Below, piece after piece: positions 16,472-25,347 of a DNA stretch of 64,000 nucleotides. This DNA comes from Pseudoflavonifractor sp. AF19-9AC (GTDB lineage: Bacteria; Bacillota; Clostridia; Oscillospirales; Oscillospiraceae). The position numbers and the translations under genes were made by a program. Positions within the stretch are counted from its first letter, which is position 1. The number at the start of each line of letters is the position of its first letter. The stretch is taken from positions 246,526-310,525 of the forward strand of contig NZ_QUGI01000002.1 in the NCBI RefSeq assembly GCF_003478995.1, written 5' to 3'. The notes under the pieces were generated by a model. That model was not told where the DNA came from. It was given only the letters and a program-made list of their open reading frames with translations, and did not search any database.

Positions 16472-18028
16472 ATGGCAGTGGAGGAGCGCAGACTGTCCGC
16501 CGGGCGTGGGGCCCTGTTTCTGACGGCGCTTGGGGCGGCGTCCCAGCTGCTGGGCTTTGGCTACCGGGTGGCCCTGTCCCGGCTGGTGGGGGCCCAGGTG
16601 ATGGGGCTCTACCAGCTCATCATGCCCGTCTACTCGGTGCTGCTGTCCCTGACGGCGGTGGGACTGACGGCGGCGGTGTCCAATCTGGTCCCCCAGCATC
16701 TGGCCCTCCAAAACAGCCGGGGTGCCCACCAGACTCTGCGCACCTGTCTGCGCCTCTTCTTCCTGCTGCTCATCCCCCTGGGCGCTGCGGTCATTGGGGG
16801 CTCCGACTTCATCTCCGTCCGTTTTCTGGGGGACGCCCGGACCCAGCTGGGCCTCATCCTCCTCATCCCCTGCACCGCCCTCACCGGGGTGGAGAATATG
16901 CACAAGCACTTCTTCTACGGCTCCGGGCTGGTAAAGCCCCCGGCGGTGGTGGAGCTGCTGGAGCAGCTCATCCGCACCGGGGCGGTGCTGGGGCTGCTGG
17001 TGCTGTTTCTGCCCCAGTATCCCGAGCGGGTAGTGGGCCTCATTGTGTGCGGCATGGTGGTCTGCGAGGTGTTCTCCTCCCTCACGCTGCTGCTCCTCTG
17101 CCGCCGCCGGAGACACCGTCTGGGGCTCGCCGGGCCGGGGGAGACCTCCGGGGCCCGCCGCCGGCGCATCGCCGCCATTGCCCTGCCTGTGGGGGCCAAC
17201 GCCCTGCTGGGGAACCTGCTGGGGGCGGCCAACGCCGCCCTCATCCCTCAGAAGCTGGTGGAGGGGGGCATGGCCCGGGAGGCGGCCATGGCCCAGTTCG
17301 GCGTCATCTGCGGCATGACCCTGCCCATGCTGGCCCTGCCCACAGTTTTTCTGGGCCCCCTGAATCTGGTGCTGGTCCCCCGGCTGGCCCGGGCCTGCGC
17401 CCTGGAGCGGAGGGGCGAGGTGAGCCGTCTGGCCGGGCGGGCCATGGGGGTGGTCTCCCTCCTCACGCTGCCCTCCATGGCCCTGATGGTGGTGCTGGGC
17501 CCCGATCTGGGGCGGGTCATGTTCAACCAGCCGGATGTGGGGGAGTTTCTCATCCCCCTGGCCGTCACCATGGCCCTGAGCTGCTACTGCTCGGTGCTGG
17601 GCTCCATTCTCAACGGCATCGGGCAGCAGAAGGCGGTGGCCGCCGTCTCCCTGCTGGGGGGCGGGCTGCAGCTGCTGTTCACCATGGCTCTGGTCCCTCT
17701 GCCCGGGGTGGGCATGGGGGGCTATGTGGCCGGAGCCTTGGCCTCGGCGGCGGTGGAGACAGTCCTGTGTCTGTGGCTGGCGGTACGCCGGGCGGGGCTG
17801 CGTCTGGCCCTGTTCCGGTGGCTCACCGCCCCGGGGCTGGCCGCCCTGCTGGCCGCCCTCAACGCCAATCTGCTGCTCCGGGTGCTGAAGGACAGCGGCC
17901 TGTCCCCCCTGGCCGCCGGGCTCTCCTGCCTGGTGTTTGCCTTGGTACTCTATCTGGCTGCCCTCCACGCCCAGGGGGTCTCCCTGCTCCGGGCGCTGTC
18001 TGTGGGGCCCCGGAGGGCAAAAAAATAG
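16472..18028 (+). CDS. SpoVB-like polysaccharide/lipid flippase (MOP superfamily)
   Basis: A 518-aa protein with 13-14 predicted membrane helices, opening with SAGRGALFLTALGAASQLLG and carrying the SpoVB-type segment GLYQLIMPVYSVLLSLTAVG. SpoVB/MurJ-type proteins flip lipid-linked cell-wall precursors; SpoVB is needed for the spore cortex. AAGGAGG is very close to the ATG at 16,472, so a GTG six bases later is possible. Monocistronic as far as visible. Confidence 0.88.
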   Translation: MAVEERRLSAGRGALFLTALGAASQLLGFGYRVALSRLVGAQVMGLYQLIMPVYSVLLSLTAVGLTAAVSNLVPQHLALQNSRGAHQTLRTCLRLFFLLLIPLGAAVIGGSDFISVRFLGDARTQLGLILLIPCTALTGVENMHKHFFYGSGLVKPPAVVELLEQLIRTGAVLGLLVLFLPQYPERVVGLIVCGMVVCEVFSSLTLLLLCRRRRHRLGLAGPGETSGARRRRIAAIALPVGANALLGNLLGAANAALIPQKLVEGGMAREAAMAQFGVICGMTLPMLALPTVFLGPLNLVLVPRLARACALERRGEVSRLAGRAMGVVSLLTLPSMALMVVLGPDLGRVMFNQPDVGEFLIPLAVTMALSCYCSVLGSILNGIGQQKAVAAVSLLGGGLQLLFTMALVPLPGVGMGGYVAGALASAAVETVLCLWLAVRRAGLRLALFRWLTAPGLAALLAALNANLLLRVLKDSGLSPLAAGLSCLVFALVLYLAALHAQGVSLLRALSVGPRRAKK

Positions 18029-18062
18029 ACGCCCTCCGGCGTCCTCCCTTGTCCCCAGGCAA

Positions 18063-18117
18063 AGAAATAACCCTTGACTGCCCGTTTCGTAATCCGCTGC
18101 AGCCAAGGGTTATTTCT
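18063..18117. repeat. 14-bp inverted repeat with 27-base loop
   Basis: AGAAATAACCCTTG (18,063-18,076) and its complement (18,104-18,117) are perfect. There is no T run, so it is a poor terminator. It marks the boundary between GC-rich host sequence and the AT-richer region that follows. Confidence 0.75.
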
Positions 18118-18679
18118 GTGAACTCTTGTTATCTAACATCATATGGTTACCTCTCTTTCTATTGAATGGCCACATACCGTTTCATTGCTCGGCTTCCCTG
18201 AAATCAAATTCTCAACCTGATTTGTAACCGCTGTTGCGATTTTAACTTCCTCATACGTGAGGCAACGGACGTTGGAATGTTTTCTTTGGATAGCCTGCTA
18301 TTGATGATGGTATGCGCATACCCTGTGTCAAGCTGCCTGGTCTACATTCGAATCGGATGTGGCTTGGGGTTCTCCTTTCCTGGGTCAGGGTTCCTTGCTG
18401 TTTTGCGGAGGTTCCTTTCCTCTGGTCAAGGGTCCTGCTTTGGTGCCGCACCATGTTTCGATCGGATGCGCGTTTTGCTGGGGTTCTTACATATTCTTGC
18501 GTCTGACCTTGCATTCTGACGTCAGGTGCTGGGGTTCTACTTAGTACATGGGACTCATCCTTTCTGGCTATAATGTAGCACATCACCACACTGATGTCAA
18601 GGAGTTTTTGTGTGATTTTTTAATCTCTATGATGTTTTTACAAAACACATTGTGCAATTCATGCACTTTTTACAAAGAA
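18118..18679. other. AT-richer orphan region, no gene recognised
   Basis: About 560 bases with composition unlike the flanks. The minus strand holds the direct repeat aagaaccccagca (near 18,489 and 18,536) and related units aacccca(a/g)...catccgat near 18,357-18,372 and 18,457-18,480. A minus-strand frame of 112 codons (18,251-18,589) has a low-complexity, basic product with no known family, so I do not call it a gene. A decaying mobile element or an unknown RNA is possible. Confidence 0.5.
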
Positions 18680-18719
18680 GGAGCGTTTCAAGGGTCATTT
18701 CCCTTAAAACGCTCCTTTT
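18680..18719 (+). terminator. Terminator-like hairpin
   Basis: GGAGCGTTT-c-AAGGG loop CCCTT-a-AAACGCTCC is followed by TTTT. It lies at the end of the orphan region with no called gene in front of it, hinting at a short transcript there. Confidence 0.7.
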
Positions 18720-18834
18720 GCAAGTTTACTCCATTCCGCCCTCAGCTTGCCGTCCCTCCGAAAAGCAGCGTCGGGTTCCAGAATGGGCGGGGGAGCTCGA
18801 GGGGACGGCAGCCCGCCTCGTATGGAATCAAATT

Positions 18835-18867
18835 CCCCGCAGTCCTTGCTGCGCAAGGACTGCGGGG
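18835..18867. repeat. 14-bp perfect inverted repeat
   Basis: CCCCGCAGTCCTTG and its complement surround ctgcg. It lies downstream of the minus-strand DUF2461 gene and next to the larger palindrome at 18,897. Confidence 0.8.
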
Positions 18868-18896
18868 AGCAAAGCGAGGACTTTTTTGACAGACTG

Positions 18897-18932
18897 AGGG
18901 CGGGGGCCCGGGAATTCCCGGGCCCCCGCCCT
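18897..18932. repeat. 36-bp perfect GC-rich palindrome
   Basis: A continuous palindrome centred on GGAATTCC, just past the stop of the DUF2461 gene. It could end transcription, but neither side has the T run of a classic terminator. Confidence 0.85.
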
Positions 18933-18939
18933 GTTGGTC

Positions 18940-19617
18940 TTACATCTGGTCCGGCGGAGGGTCCCCCGCCAGGGTGTCCATAAAGCAGTAGTAGGGCTCC
19001 AGAAACCGGAAGCCCTCCAGAATCTGGTCGGCCAACTCCGGGGTGAACAGCAGCCCCTCGCAGTTGTGATCGCTGGACAGCACAATCTGCCGCCGGTTAT
19101 ACCAGGGGAAGAGCAGCGGACCGGGGTCGCCCTTGGGGCGCTTATATTCCGCCCCCTCCAGCACAAACTCCTCCTGCCGGTTCAGGCGGCGGGCCAGCGT
19201 CTCCAGGGACTTGGGATCCCGGTCGATGCGCGCACGGAGCTTGGCCATGGTCAGGGGCGTGGGGTCGTAGGCCCCCATGCCGTAGCTGTAATACTCCGGG
19301 GCCAGCTCAAAGTAGAAGCAGGGGGCGCCGCCCTCCGACTGGCCGGGCCGCCGGAGGGAAAACCACATATGGTCCTTATAGGGCCCGCGGCCATAGAGCC
19401 GCCGGGCATCCCGGTAGATGCGGCTGACCTTCACCATAAGGTCCAGCTTGGGGTAGGCCTCATGCATGGCCTCCCCCACCTGGGCGGCCAGCTCCCGCAG
19501 GGGGGCGTCCACCAGGGTGAGGTATTCCTGCTTATGCTCTAAAAACCAGCTGCGCTCGTTGTTGAATCGAATCCCCCAGAGAAAGTCCACGCTGCCCTGG
19601 GAAAAGCCTTGAAACAT
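18940..19617 (-). CDS. DUF2461 (TIGR02453) family protein
   Basis: A 225-aa protein starting FQGFSQGSVDFLWGIRFNNE, with the family pattern of a conserved FLW..I..NN(E/D)R near the start and YKDHMWFSLRR in the middle. The family has no proven function. It is 36 bases downstream of the VanW gene and may share its transcript. Confidence 0.88.
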   Translation of the reverse strand: MFQGFSQGSVDFLWGIRFNNERSWFLEHKQEYLTLVDAPLRELAAQVGEAMHEAYPKLDLMVKVSRIYRDARRLYGRGPYKDHMWFSLRRPGQSEGGAPCFYFELAPEYYSYGMGAYDPTPLTMAKLRARIDRDPKSLETLARRLNRQEEFVLEGAEYKRPKGDPGPLLFPWYNRRQIVLSSDHNCEGLLFTPELADQILEGFRFLEPYYCFMDTLAGDPPPDQM

Positions 19618-19653
19618 GAAATGGTTCCTCTTTCTTTCGTGGGATGCAATGCC

Positions 19654-21576
19654 TCAGGCGGCCTGGCTGCCCGAGGGGTTCTGGGCGGAGGAGGAGCTGC
19701 TGGCTCCCCCCTGTCCGCCCGCTGTTCCGGTGCCGGGGTCGGTGGTGCCGGTACCCGGATCGGTGGTTCCCGTGCCGGGATCCGTGGTGCCGGTGCCAGG
19801 ATCCGTCGTTCCGGTTCCGGGGTCGGTCGTTCCAGTGCCAGGATCGGTGGTTCCCGTGCCGGGATCTGTGGTGCCGGTACCGGGGTCAGTGGTTCCGGTG
19901 CCGGGATCGGTGGTCTCGCCGGGCTTGGGGGGCTTTCCGTCCACCCAGGTGGAGGGATCACCGTCGGCGGGGTTATAGAGGATGGTCTTGGGACGCATCT
20001 TGTACTTGCTGAAGCCCATGTCCTGCTTCTCCAGCAGGTTGCCGTCCTTGTCGTACACATAGCGGTAGGTCTGGGAGGACCAGCCAGTGTAGGGGTTCTG
20101 CTTGGAGTCCACCTTGGTGGTACCCTGAGGGATGGAGGAATCTGCCTTGTACTGGGTAGTGGGGTCCACCCGGTCAAAGACGCTGCTCTTGGGCACGGCG
20201 TAGATGCCCTCATCGTTGGTGCCGTAAATCTGCACGGTGAGGTAGCGGGCGCCGTTCTTATCGTAGCTCTTGGTGACGATCTTCACCGGATAATCGGTGC
20301 TGTTTTTGAAGCGGAAGTCGGCCGCACCGTAATAGACGGTGGCGTCCATGCCCTGGGTGACGTAGCCGGTGTTGTAGGTATGGGCGTGGCGCTCCACCAC
20401 CTCCAGATTGGTGTGGAGGACGGCGTAGTAGATGGTGGAGGAGGTCTGGCAGATGCCGCCGCCCACCTCGTCCACCGAGTCGCCGCCGGAGTACACCGGG
20501 GCGGCCAGATAGCCCTTGTCCGCGGAGCGGCTGCCGGTGGTGTTGTTGTAGGAGAACTCCTCCCCCGGCATGAGCACCACGCCGTTACAGGCGGAGGCGG
20601 ACAGCTTCACATTGTGCTTGCGGTTGGCCGAGCCGGACACCTTGGTGGTGCCCTCTCCCAGCAGGTCCCGGAACAGCTTGGCCTCCAGGCTCTCCTTGGT
20701 CTCCTTGGGCTGGGTGATGGTCAGGGGGATTCGCACGGTCTCCCCCTCGGCGGCCTGGGCAAAGGCGGTCTTGGCCGCCGCCACGTCAAAGTCCACGCCC
20801 ACCACGGCCTCGCTCACCTCCAGGGTGTCCGGGTCCACCTGAGCATCCTGGGCCTCGGTGTGCAGCTCGGCGTACATGGCGTCAAAATCGGGGTCCTGGG
20901 GAGCCGTCTCGTGGGCGGGCAGCTCCACGGCCTGGGGCTGCTGGGCGTTCTCCGCCCCCATGGTGGCGGCCACCGCCTCCCCCAGGGCAGTCAAAACAGT
21001 CTCCTGCGCAGCCTGGCGGTCGATGGTGACGCCGGTGACTCCCTTGGTGAGCACCAGCTCTTCCCCCTCTACGGCGTAGCTGGCGTCCACCAGAGCGCCG
21101 CCCACCTGCTGGTCGGCCTCGTCCATGAGGGCTTCAAACTGCTGCTGACCGCTCTGGCTCAGGGCAAACTCGGGGGCCAGATCGCACCCCATCCCCATCA
21201 GGCGGCCCAGATAGGCTCCGCCCTGGAGCAGGAAGTTCTCCCGGCCCGACTCCCAGGCGCTCTGGGCCCAGGCGTCCGCGTCCAGCTCCACCACGCCGCC
21301 ATCCAGGGTGCCCTCCCAATGGCCATAGGCCAGAGGCAGGGACACCGACCGGGCGGCATGCTCCAGCTCCTGGGACAAAGTCTGGGCGGCTGCGTCCACG
21401 GTCTGTCCCGACACATCCACCCCGGCCACCGAGGTGTGGGGGAAAATGGTCCGGGACTGGCCTGCCCAGGCACACAGGCCCAGATAGGCGGCCGCCAGCA
21501 CCCCCACCACAACGCCGGCAATGATCAGGCCCTTCTTGGGCTTCCCCGGCTTTTGTTCCACACGTTGTCCTTCCAT
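19654..21576 (-). CDS. VanW family protein with peptidoglycan-binding N-terminus and Pro/Gly/Thr repeat tail
   Basis: A 640-aa protein. Residues 15-33 form a signal anchor. Two YoaR-type peptidoglycan-binding regions follow (about residues 45-300), then a VanW domain (about residues 310-460; SASACNGVVLMPGEEFSYNN, GGGICQTSSTIYYAVL). The C-terminus carries nine copies of a TTDPGTG heptapeptide and a Ser-rich end. It is expected to be cell-surface and to act on or bind peptidoglycan; it does not by itself imply vancomycin resistance. The ATG at 21,576 follows GGAGGG. Confidence 0.92.
   Translation of the reverse strand: MEGQRVEQKPGKPKKGLIIAGVVVGVLAAAYLGLCAWAGQSRTIFPHTSVAGVDVSGQTVDAAAQTLSQELEHAARSVSLPLAYGHWEGTLDGGVVELDADAWAQSAWESGRENFLLQGGAYLGRLMGMGCDLAPEFALSQSGQQQFEALMDEADQQVGGALVDASYAVEGEELVLTKGVTGVTIDRQAAQETVLTALGEAVAATMGAENAQQPQAVELPAHETAPQDPDFDAMYAELHTEAQDAQVDPDTLEVSEAVVGVDFDVAAAKTAFAQAAEGETVRIPLTITQPKETKESLEAKLFRDLLGEGTTKVSGSANRKHNVKLSASACNGVVLMPGEEFSYNNTTGSRSADKGYLAAPVYSGGDSVDEVGGGICQTSSTIYYAVLHTNLEVVERHAHTYNTGYVTQGMDATVYYGAADFRFKNSTDYPVKIVTKSYDKNGARYLTVQIYGTNDEGIYAVPKSSVFDRVDPTTQYKADSSIPQGTTKVDSKQNPYTGWSSQTYRYVYDKDGNLLEKQDMGFSKYKMRPKTILYNPADGDPSTWVDGKPPKPGETTDPGTGTTDPGTGTTDPGTGTTDPGTGTTDPGTGTTDPGTGTTDPGTGTTDPGTGTTDPGTGTAGGQGGASSSSSAQNPSGSQAA
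19731..19918 (-). repeat. Nine 21-bp tandem units in the VanW gene
   Basis: Nine in-frame 21-bp units encode TTDPGTG. The units differ from one another almost only at synonymous positions, so the amino-acid repeat is conserved while the DNA has diverged. Confidence 0.95.
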
Positions 21577-21657
21577 ATGCTTCCCTCCACGCTCCGCCCG
21601 AGGGCAAAGCGCTTTATAATCTGAATCCTTTGGCGGCAAAAGGCCGCGTTTAGCAAC

Positions 21658-21687
21658 ATTATAGCACCAGATTCCCGGTGATAGCAA
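21658..21687 (-). promoter_or_regulatory. Promoter of the VanW gene
   Basis: On the minus strand TTGCTA and a perfect TATAAT are separated by 18 bases, about 80 bases before the VanW start. Confidence 0.6.
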
Positions 21688-21751
21688 TTACAGAACAGTT
21701 ACAATGCCCTCTCTCCCCAGAGCCGCGACAAAAAATACCGCCCTCAGACCA

Positions 21752-21780
21752 TTTACATTTTCCACACGCCGCGGTATGAT
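21752..21780 (+). promoter_or_regulatory. Promoter of the XpaC-like gene
   Basis: TTTACA-N17-TATGAT on the plus strand in the divergent gap. A transcript from here has an approximately 125-base leader before the ATG at 21,913. Confidence 0.55.
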
Positions 21781-21912
21781 AATACAAGCGAGAGGGACGG
21801 TAGTTTCTTCATGGAATTTTAAGGAGAAATCAATCTCCCTTTGAGCGGAATCTGTTATTCTTATGAACAAACAGAGGGGAAAAGACTATCCAAGTTGCGC
21901 GGAGGGAGATTC

Positions 21913-23100
21913 ATGTCGGACTATCAGGACCGTGGAGGACGGAACGGCAGTTTACTTTACTGGATCGTTGCAGCCATGCTGCTGCTGACCGGAGTCGCCG
22001 CCCCCATCGGCTTTTTGATGATTGTGTTCAAGCTGCTGGGGGGCACCAGACGGGCGCCCCGGCGGGGCAGCCAGCAGGGCCGCCATCCCTATTACACTCA
22101 GCAGGCGGGACAGACCCCGGTGGGGGCCCGCACCTCTGCTCCCTACGCCTCTCAGGAGGCCGAGGGCAGCACGGCCAAGTCCACACGGGGCCGGAAGTCG
22201 GCCGCCCAGGACCAGATTGCCCTGCTCACCGGCCAGGCCAAGAAGCTGACCATCATCGGCGGCATTGTGGCCGCCCTCTTCGGCTTTGCCTCCATCATGG
22301 CAGTCAGCAGCAGCCTGTGGATTCTGCCCGATGTGACCTGGTTCCTGGAGGAGACACTGCCTGTGCTGTGCTTCTTCTTCGGCGGCCTGGGCTGTCTGTG
22401 GGCGGGCGTGCACAAGCGGAAGCAGGCCAGCCGGTACCGCAGCTATGTGGCCATGATCGGCAGCAACAAGTCCGTGTCCATCGCCTCCCTGGCCTCGGCC
22501 ACCGGCCGCTCCGTGAACCGGGTGCGGGATGACCTGGAGGATATGCTGGACGACGGCATGTTCCCCCGCGCCTTCCTGGACTATGGAGGCGGCATGCTGG
22601 TTCTCTCCGGCGGCGGAATCAGCTCCAAGCCGGAGGAGCCCGCCCAGCCCAAAAAGCCTGCCAAGGAGGAATCCCGCCAGGAGCAGGACGCCATTCTGCT
22701 GGAGATCAAAGCGGTGAACGACGCGGTGGACAACGAAAAGCTCTCCGCCCAGATTGACCGCATCGGGGTCATCACCGCCAAGATTCTGGAGTATCAGCGG
22801 CAGCACCCGGAAAAATCTCCCCAGCTTCACAGCTTCCTGAGCTACTACCTGCCCACCACCCTGAAGATTCTCCGGGCGTACAGCCAGCTGGAGGACCAGG
22901 AGGTGTCCGGCGAGAACATTACCTCTGCCATGGAGCGCATTGAGGGCATGATGGATAAGGTGGTGGAGGGCTTTGAGAAGCAGCTGGACCAGCTCTTCCA
23001 GGGCGACGCCATGGACATCACCACCGACGTGGAGGTGCTGGAGCGGATGCTGGCCAAGGACGGCCTGTCCGACCAGGACGGCATGTCTCTGAAGCTCTGA
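21913..23100 (+). CDS. XpaC-like (5-bromo-4-chloroindolyl phosphate hydrolysis) family protein
   Basis: A 395-aa protein: two N-terminal membrane segments (about residues 14-36 and 112-165, the latter a helical hairpin), a winged-helix-like stretch (SVSIASLASATGRSVNRVRD), then a C-terminal helical XpaC domain (residues 260-390; HSFLSYYLPTTLKILRAYSQ). In Bacillus relatives xpaC often sits with a TelA gene; none is present here. The biochemical role is unclear. GGAGGGAG precedes the chosen ATG. Confidence 0.85.
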   Translation: MSDYQDRGGRNGSLLYWIVAAMLLLTGVAAPIGFLMIVFKLLGGTRRAPRRGSQQGRHPYYTQQAGQTPVGARTSAPYASQEAEGSTAKSTRGRKSAAQDQIALLTGQAKKLTIIGGIVAALFGFASIMAVSSSLWILPDVTWFLEETLPVLCFFFGGLGCLWAGVHKRKQASRYRSYVAMIGSNKSVSIASLASATGRSVNRVRDDLEDMLDDGMFPRAFLDYGGGMLVLSGGGISSKPEEPAQPKKPAKEESRQEQDAILLEIKAVNDAVDNEKLSAQIDRIGVITAKILEYQRQHPEKSPQLHSFLSYYLPTTLKILRAYSQLEDQEVSGENITSAMERIEGMMDKVVEGFEKQLDQLFQGDAMDITTDVEVLERMLAKDGLSDQDGMSLKL

Positions 23101-23116
23101 TTCCTGTAAATAAGTA

Positions 23117-23148
23117 CGCCGCCGGGCTCAAAGCCCGGCGGCGTTTTT
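23117..23148. terminator. Terminator between XpaC-like gene and folA
   Basis: CGCCGCCGGGCT-caa-AGCCCGGCGGCG followed by T5 on the plus strand. Confidence 0.95.
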
Positions 23149-23154
23149 CTGTCC

Positions 23155-23637
23155 TTATTTCGTTACGCGATGATAGGTGACATAGCAGTAGCGGACGCCG
23201 TCCTGCTCCATGACCTCCGAGGGCTCCTCCGCCTGCCAGGCCGGGTCCTCGTCCAGGTTAGGAAACCAGCAGTCGGCGGGAAACTCCTTCTGAATTTTGG
23301 TCACGTAGGCCGTGTCGCACTGGCCGATGAGGGCGTTGTAGACTGACGCGCCGCCGATGACAAAGGCGTCCTCCGGCGCCTGTGCCAGCAGCTCCTCCAT
23401 GGTGTGGTACACCTCGCCCCCCTCGGGGGCAAAGTCCGGGTTGCGGGACAAAATCAGGTTCCGCCGCCCCTTCAGGGGCCGTCCGCCCGGGAAGGTGGCC
23501 ATGGTCTTCCGCCCCAGAATCAGGGGGTGGCCCATGGTCAGGGCCTTGAAGCGCTTCAAATCCTCCCTAAGGTAGATGAGCTGGTCGCCATCCTTTCCGA
23601 TGCCCCAGTTCTCATCCACCGCTACAATGACATTCAT
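23155..23637 (-). CDS. folA: Dihydrofolate reductase
   Basis: A 160-aa enzyme that reduces dihydrofolate with NADPH. Family signatures seen: MNVIVAVDENWGIGKDGDQL, LILGRKTMATFPGGRPL and FVIGGASVYNALI. It starts at 23,637 after AGAGAGG, 25 bases downstream of thyA. Together they form the dTMP synthesis / folate recycling unit. Confidence 0.96.
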   Translation of the reverse strand: MNVIVAVDENWGIGKDGDQLIYLREDLKRFKALTMGHPLILGRKTMATFPGGRPLKGRRNLILSRNPDFAPEGGEVYHTMEELLAQAPEDAFVIGGASVYNALIGQCDTAYVTKIQKEFPADCWFPNLDEDPAWQAEEPSEVMEQDGVRYCYVTYHRVTK

Positions 23638-23662
23638 AGCTGTGCCTCTCTTCACTCTGTTC

Positions 23663-24493
23663 TCACACCGCAACGGGGATCTTTTCCCCGATGGGGTGGG
23701 CCTGGTAGCCCTCCAGAGAGACGCTGTCCTTGGTGAAGGCATAGAAGTCGGTCACCGTGGGGTCCAGGGTGAATTTGGGGGCGGGGTAGGGCTCCCGCTC
23801 CAGCATCTGCTCCACCACGGGCACATGGCGGTCGTAGATGTGGCAGTCGGCGATGACATGGACCAGCTCCCCGGCCTCCAGGCCGGACACCTGGGCGATC
23901 ATGTGCAGCAGCACGGCGTACTGCATTACGTTCCAGCCGTTGGCGGTGAGCATGTCCTGGGAGCGCTGGTTCAGAATGCCGTTGAGGGTGTTGCCGCTGA
24001 CGTTGAAGGTCATGGAATATGCACAGGGGTAGAGGGCCATTTCGCTCAGGTCGTGGTGGTTATAGAGGCTGGTCAGGATGCGCCGGGAGCCGGGGTCGTG
24101 CTTCAGGTCCCAGAGCACCTTGTCCACCTGGTCCATGTCCCCCTGGGGATAGTGGTGCTTCACCCCCAGCTGGTAGCCGTAGGCCTTGCCGATGGAGCCG
24201 TTCTCATCCGCCCAGGCGTCCCAAACGTGGCTGCTCAGGTCATGGACGTTGTTGGACTTCTTCTGCCAGATCCACAGAAGCTCGTCCACCGCCGACTTGA
24301 GGTATTGCTTGCGCACGGTGAGGATGGGGAACTCCTCCTTCAGATTATAGCGGTTGACCACACCGAAGAGCTTGATGGTGTGGGCGGGGGAGCCGTCCTC
24401 CCACCGGGGCCGGACCGGGCGGTCGGTGTCCCAGACACCCTTAGACAGAATATCCTTACAGTTCTGAATAAACACCTGATCGGCGTAACTCAT
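23663..24493 (-). CDS. thyA: Thymidylate synthase (ThyA type)
   Basis: A 276-aa ThyA enzyme making dTMP from dUMP and methylene-tetrahydrofolate. The nucleophile cysteine is in ALYPCAYSMTF; QRSQDM and the dUMP-binding HVIADCHIYDRHV are also present. The canonical PPCH active-site motif is YPCA here, so the His next to the Cys is replaced. It pairs with folA, which regenerates the folate it consumes. Confidence 0.93.
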   Translation of the reverse strand: MSYADQVFIQNCKDILSKGVWDTDRPVRPRWEDGSPAHTIKLFGVVNRYNLKEEFPILTVRKQYLKSAVDELLWIWQKKSNNVHDLSSHVWDAWADENGSIGKAYGYQLGVKHHYPQGDMDQVDKVLWDLKHDPGSRRILTSLYNHHDLSEMALYPCAYSMTFNVSGNTLNGILNQRSQDMLTANGWNVMQYAVLLHMIAQVSGLEAGELVHVIADCHIYDRHVPVVEQMLEREPYPAPKFTLDPTVTDFYAFTKDSVSLEGYQAHPIGEKIPVAV

Positions 24494-24583
24494 GGCTAAA
24501 TCCTCCTGTAATTTGCTGCTTTGCGTCCTTTTATTGTACCACAGGCTGTCCCCCTTGGAAAAGAGGTTTTTTGCCTTTCTGTG

Positions 24584-24613
24584 TTGAAATGTTCCCGCCG
24601 GACATGGTACACT
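24584..24613 (+). promoter_or_regulatory. Promoter of the HD-domain gene
   Basis: TTGAAA and TACACT separated by 18 bases, about 70 bases ahead of the HD-domain gene, in the divergent gap with thyA. Confidence 0.5.
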
Positions 24614-24684
24614 GGTTCCAATGAAAAAGGACGGGACGGACAGGCGGTTTTTCCGCTCCGGACCGGTCTGTATGGAGGTACATT

Positions 24685-25272
24685 ATGTCCTGCAAAGAGG
24701 AATTTATTGAGATTTTCAAAGAGAACATCACCCGGGAGGGCGCGGACAAGCTGCTGGACTACCTGGAGCACAAGAGCGACTTCTTCACCGCCCCCGCCTC
24801 CGCCCGGTACCACGGGGCCTACGAGGGCGGGCTGTGTGAGCACAGCCTCAACGTGTACCACTGTCTGGTGGACTACCTCCAGCGGGAGCGGGTGCAGGAG
24901 CTGTACGGCCTGGAGTACAGCCCCGAGTCTATCGCCATTGTCTCCCTTCTCCACGACCTGTGCAAAATCGGCTGCTACAAGAAGGGCTTCCGCAACGTGA
25001 AGAACGACGCCACCGGCCAGTGGGAGAAGGTACCCACCTACTCCTTCGATGACCCCCTGCCCTACGGACACGGGGAGAAGAGCGTCTACATCACCAACGG
25101 CTTCATCCGCCTCACCCGGGAAGAGGCCATGGCCATCCGCTGGCACATGGGCTTCTCCGGCCCGGAGGACAACCGCACCGTGGGCCAGGCTTTTCAGAAG
25201 TACCCCCTGGCCTTCGCCCTGGCCACCGCCGACATGGAGGCCTCCTACTTCCTGGAGGGGGAGGAGAACTGA
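24685..25272 (+). CDS. HD-domain phosphohydrolase-like protein
   Basis: A 195-aa protein with HD-superfamily metal ligands: H in GGLCEHSLNVYH, the HD pair in VSLLHDLCKIG, and a later His in AIRWHMGFSG. Similar small HD proteins are annotated as hydrolases acting on nucleotides; the substrate is unknown. GGAGG precedes the ATG, and it is a single gene. Confidence 0.85.
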   Translation: MSCKEEFIEIFKENITREGADKLLDYLEHKSDFFTAPASARYHGAYEGGLCEHSLNVYHCLVDYLQRERVQELYGLEYSPESIAIVSLLHDLCKIGCYKKGFRNVKNDATGQWEKVPTYSFDDPLPYGHGEKSVYITNGFIRLTREEAMAIRWHMGFSGPEDNRTVGQAFQKYPLAFALATADMEASYFLEGEEN

Positions 25273-25295
25273 CCTCCGCCCCACTGAACGCAACA

Positions 25296-25337
25296 CGCCG
25301 CGGCACCGGAATCCTTCCGGCGCCGCGGCGCGTTTTG
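25296..25337. terminator. Terminator after the HD gene
   Basis: A CGCCGCGGC..CCGGAA stem with matching arm is followed by a T-rich tract on the plus strand. It also separates the convergent dehydratase gene. Confidence 0.85.
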
Positions 25338-25347
25338 TTTTTCCGGC

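Noticed and set aside
18251..18589. 112-codon frame in the orphan region
   Set aside because: Low-complexity basic product, no ribosome binding site and no recognised family; kept only as a note on the region.
19731..19918. Possible CRISPR-like repeat array
   Set aside because: The units are contiguous, without spacers, and encode a protein repeat in frame.
19654..21576. Vancomycin resistance gene
   Set aside because: VanW-domain proteins are common surface proteins in clostridia; no van ligase or regulators are present.
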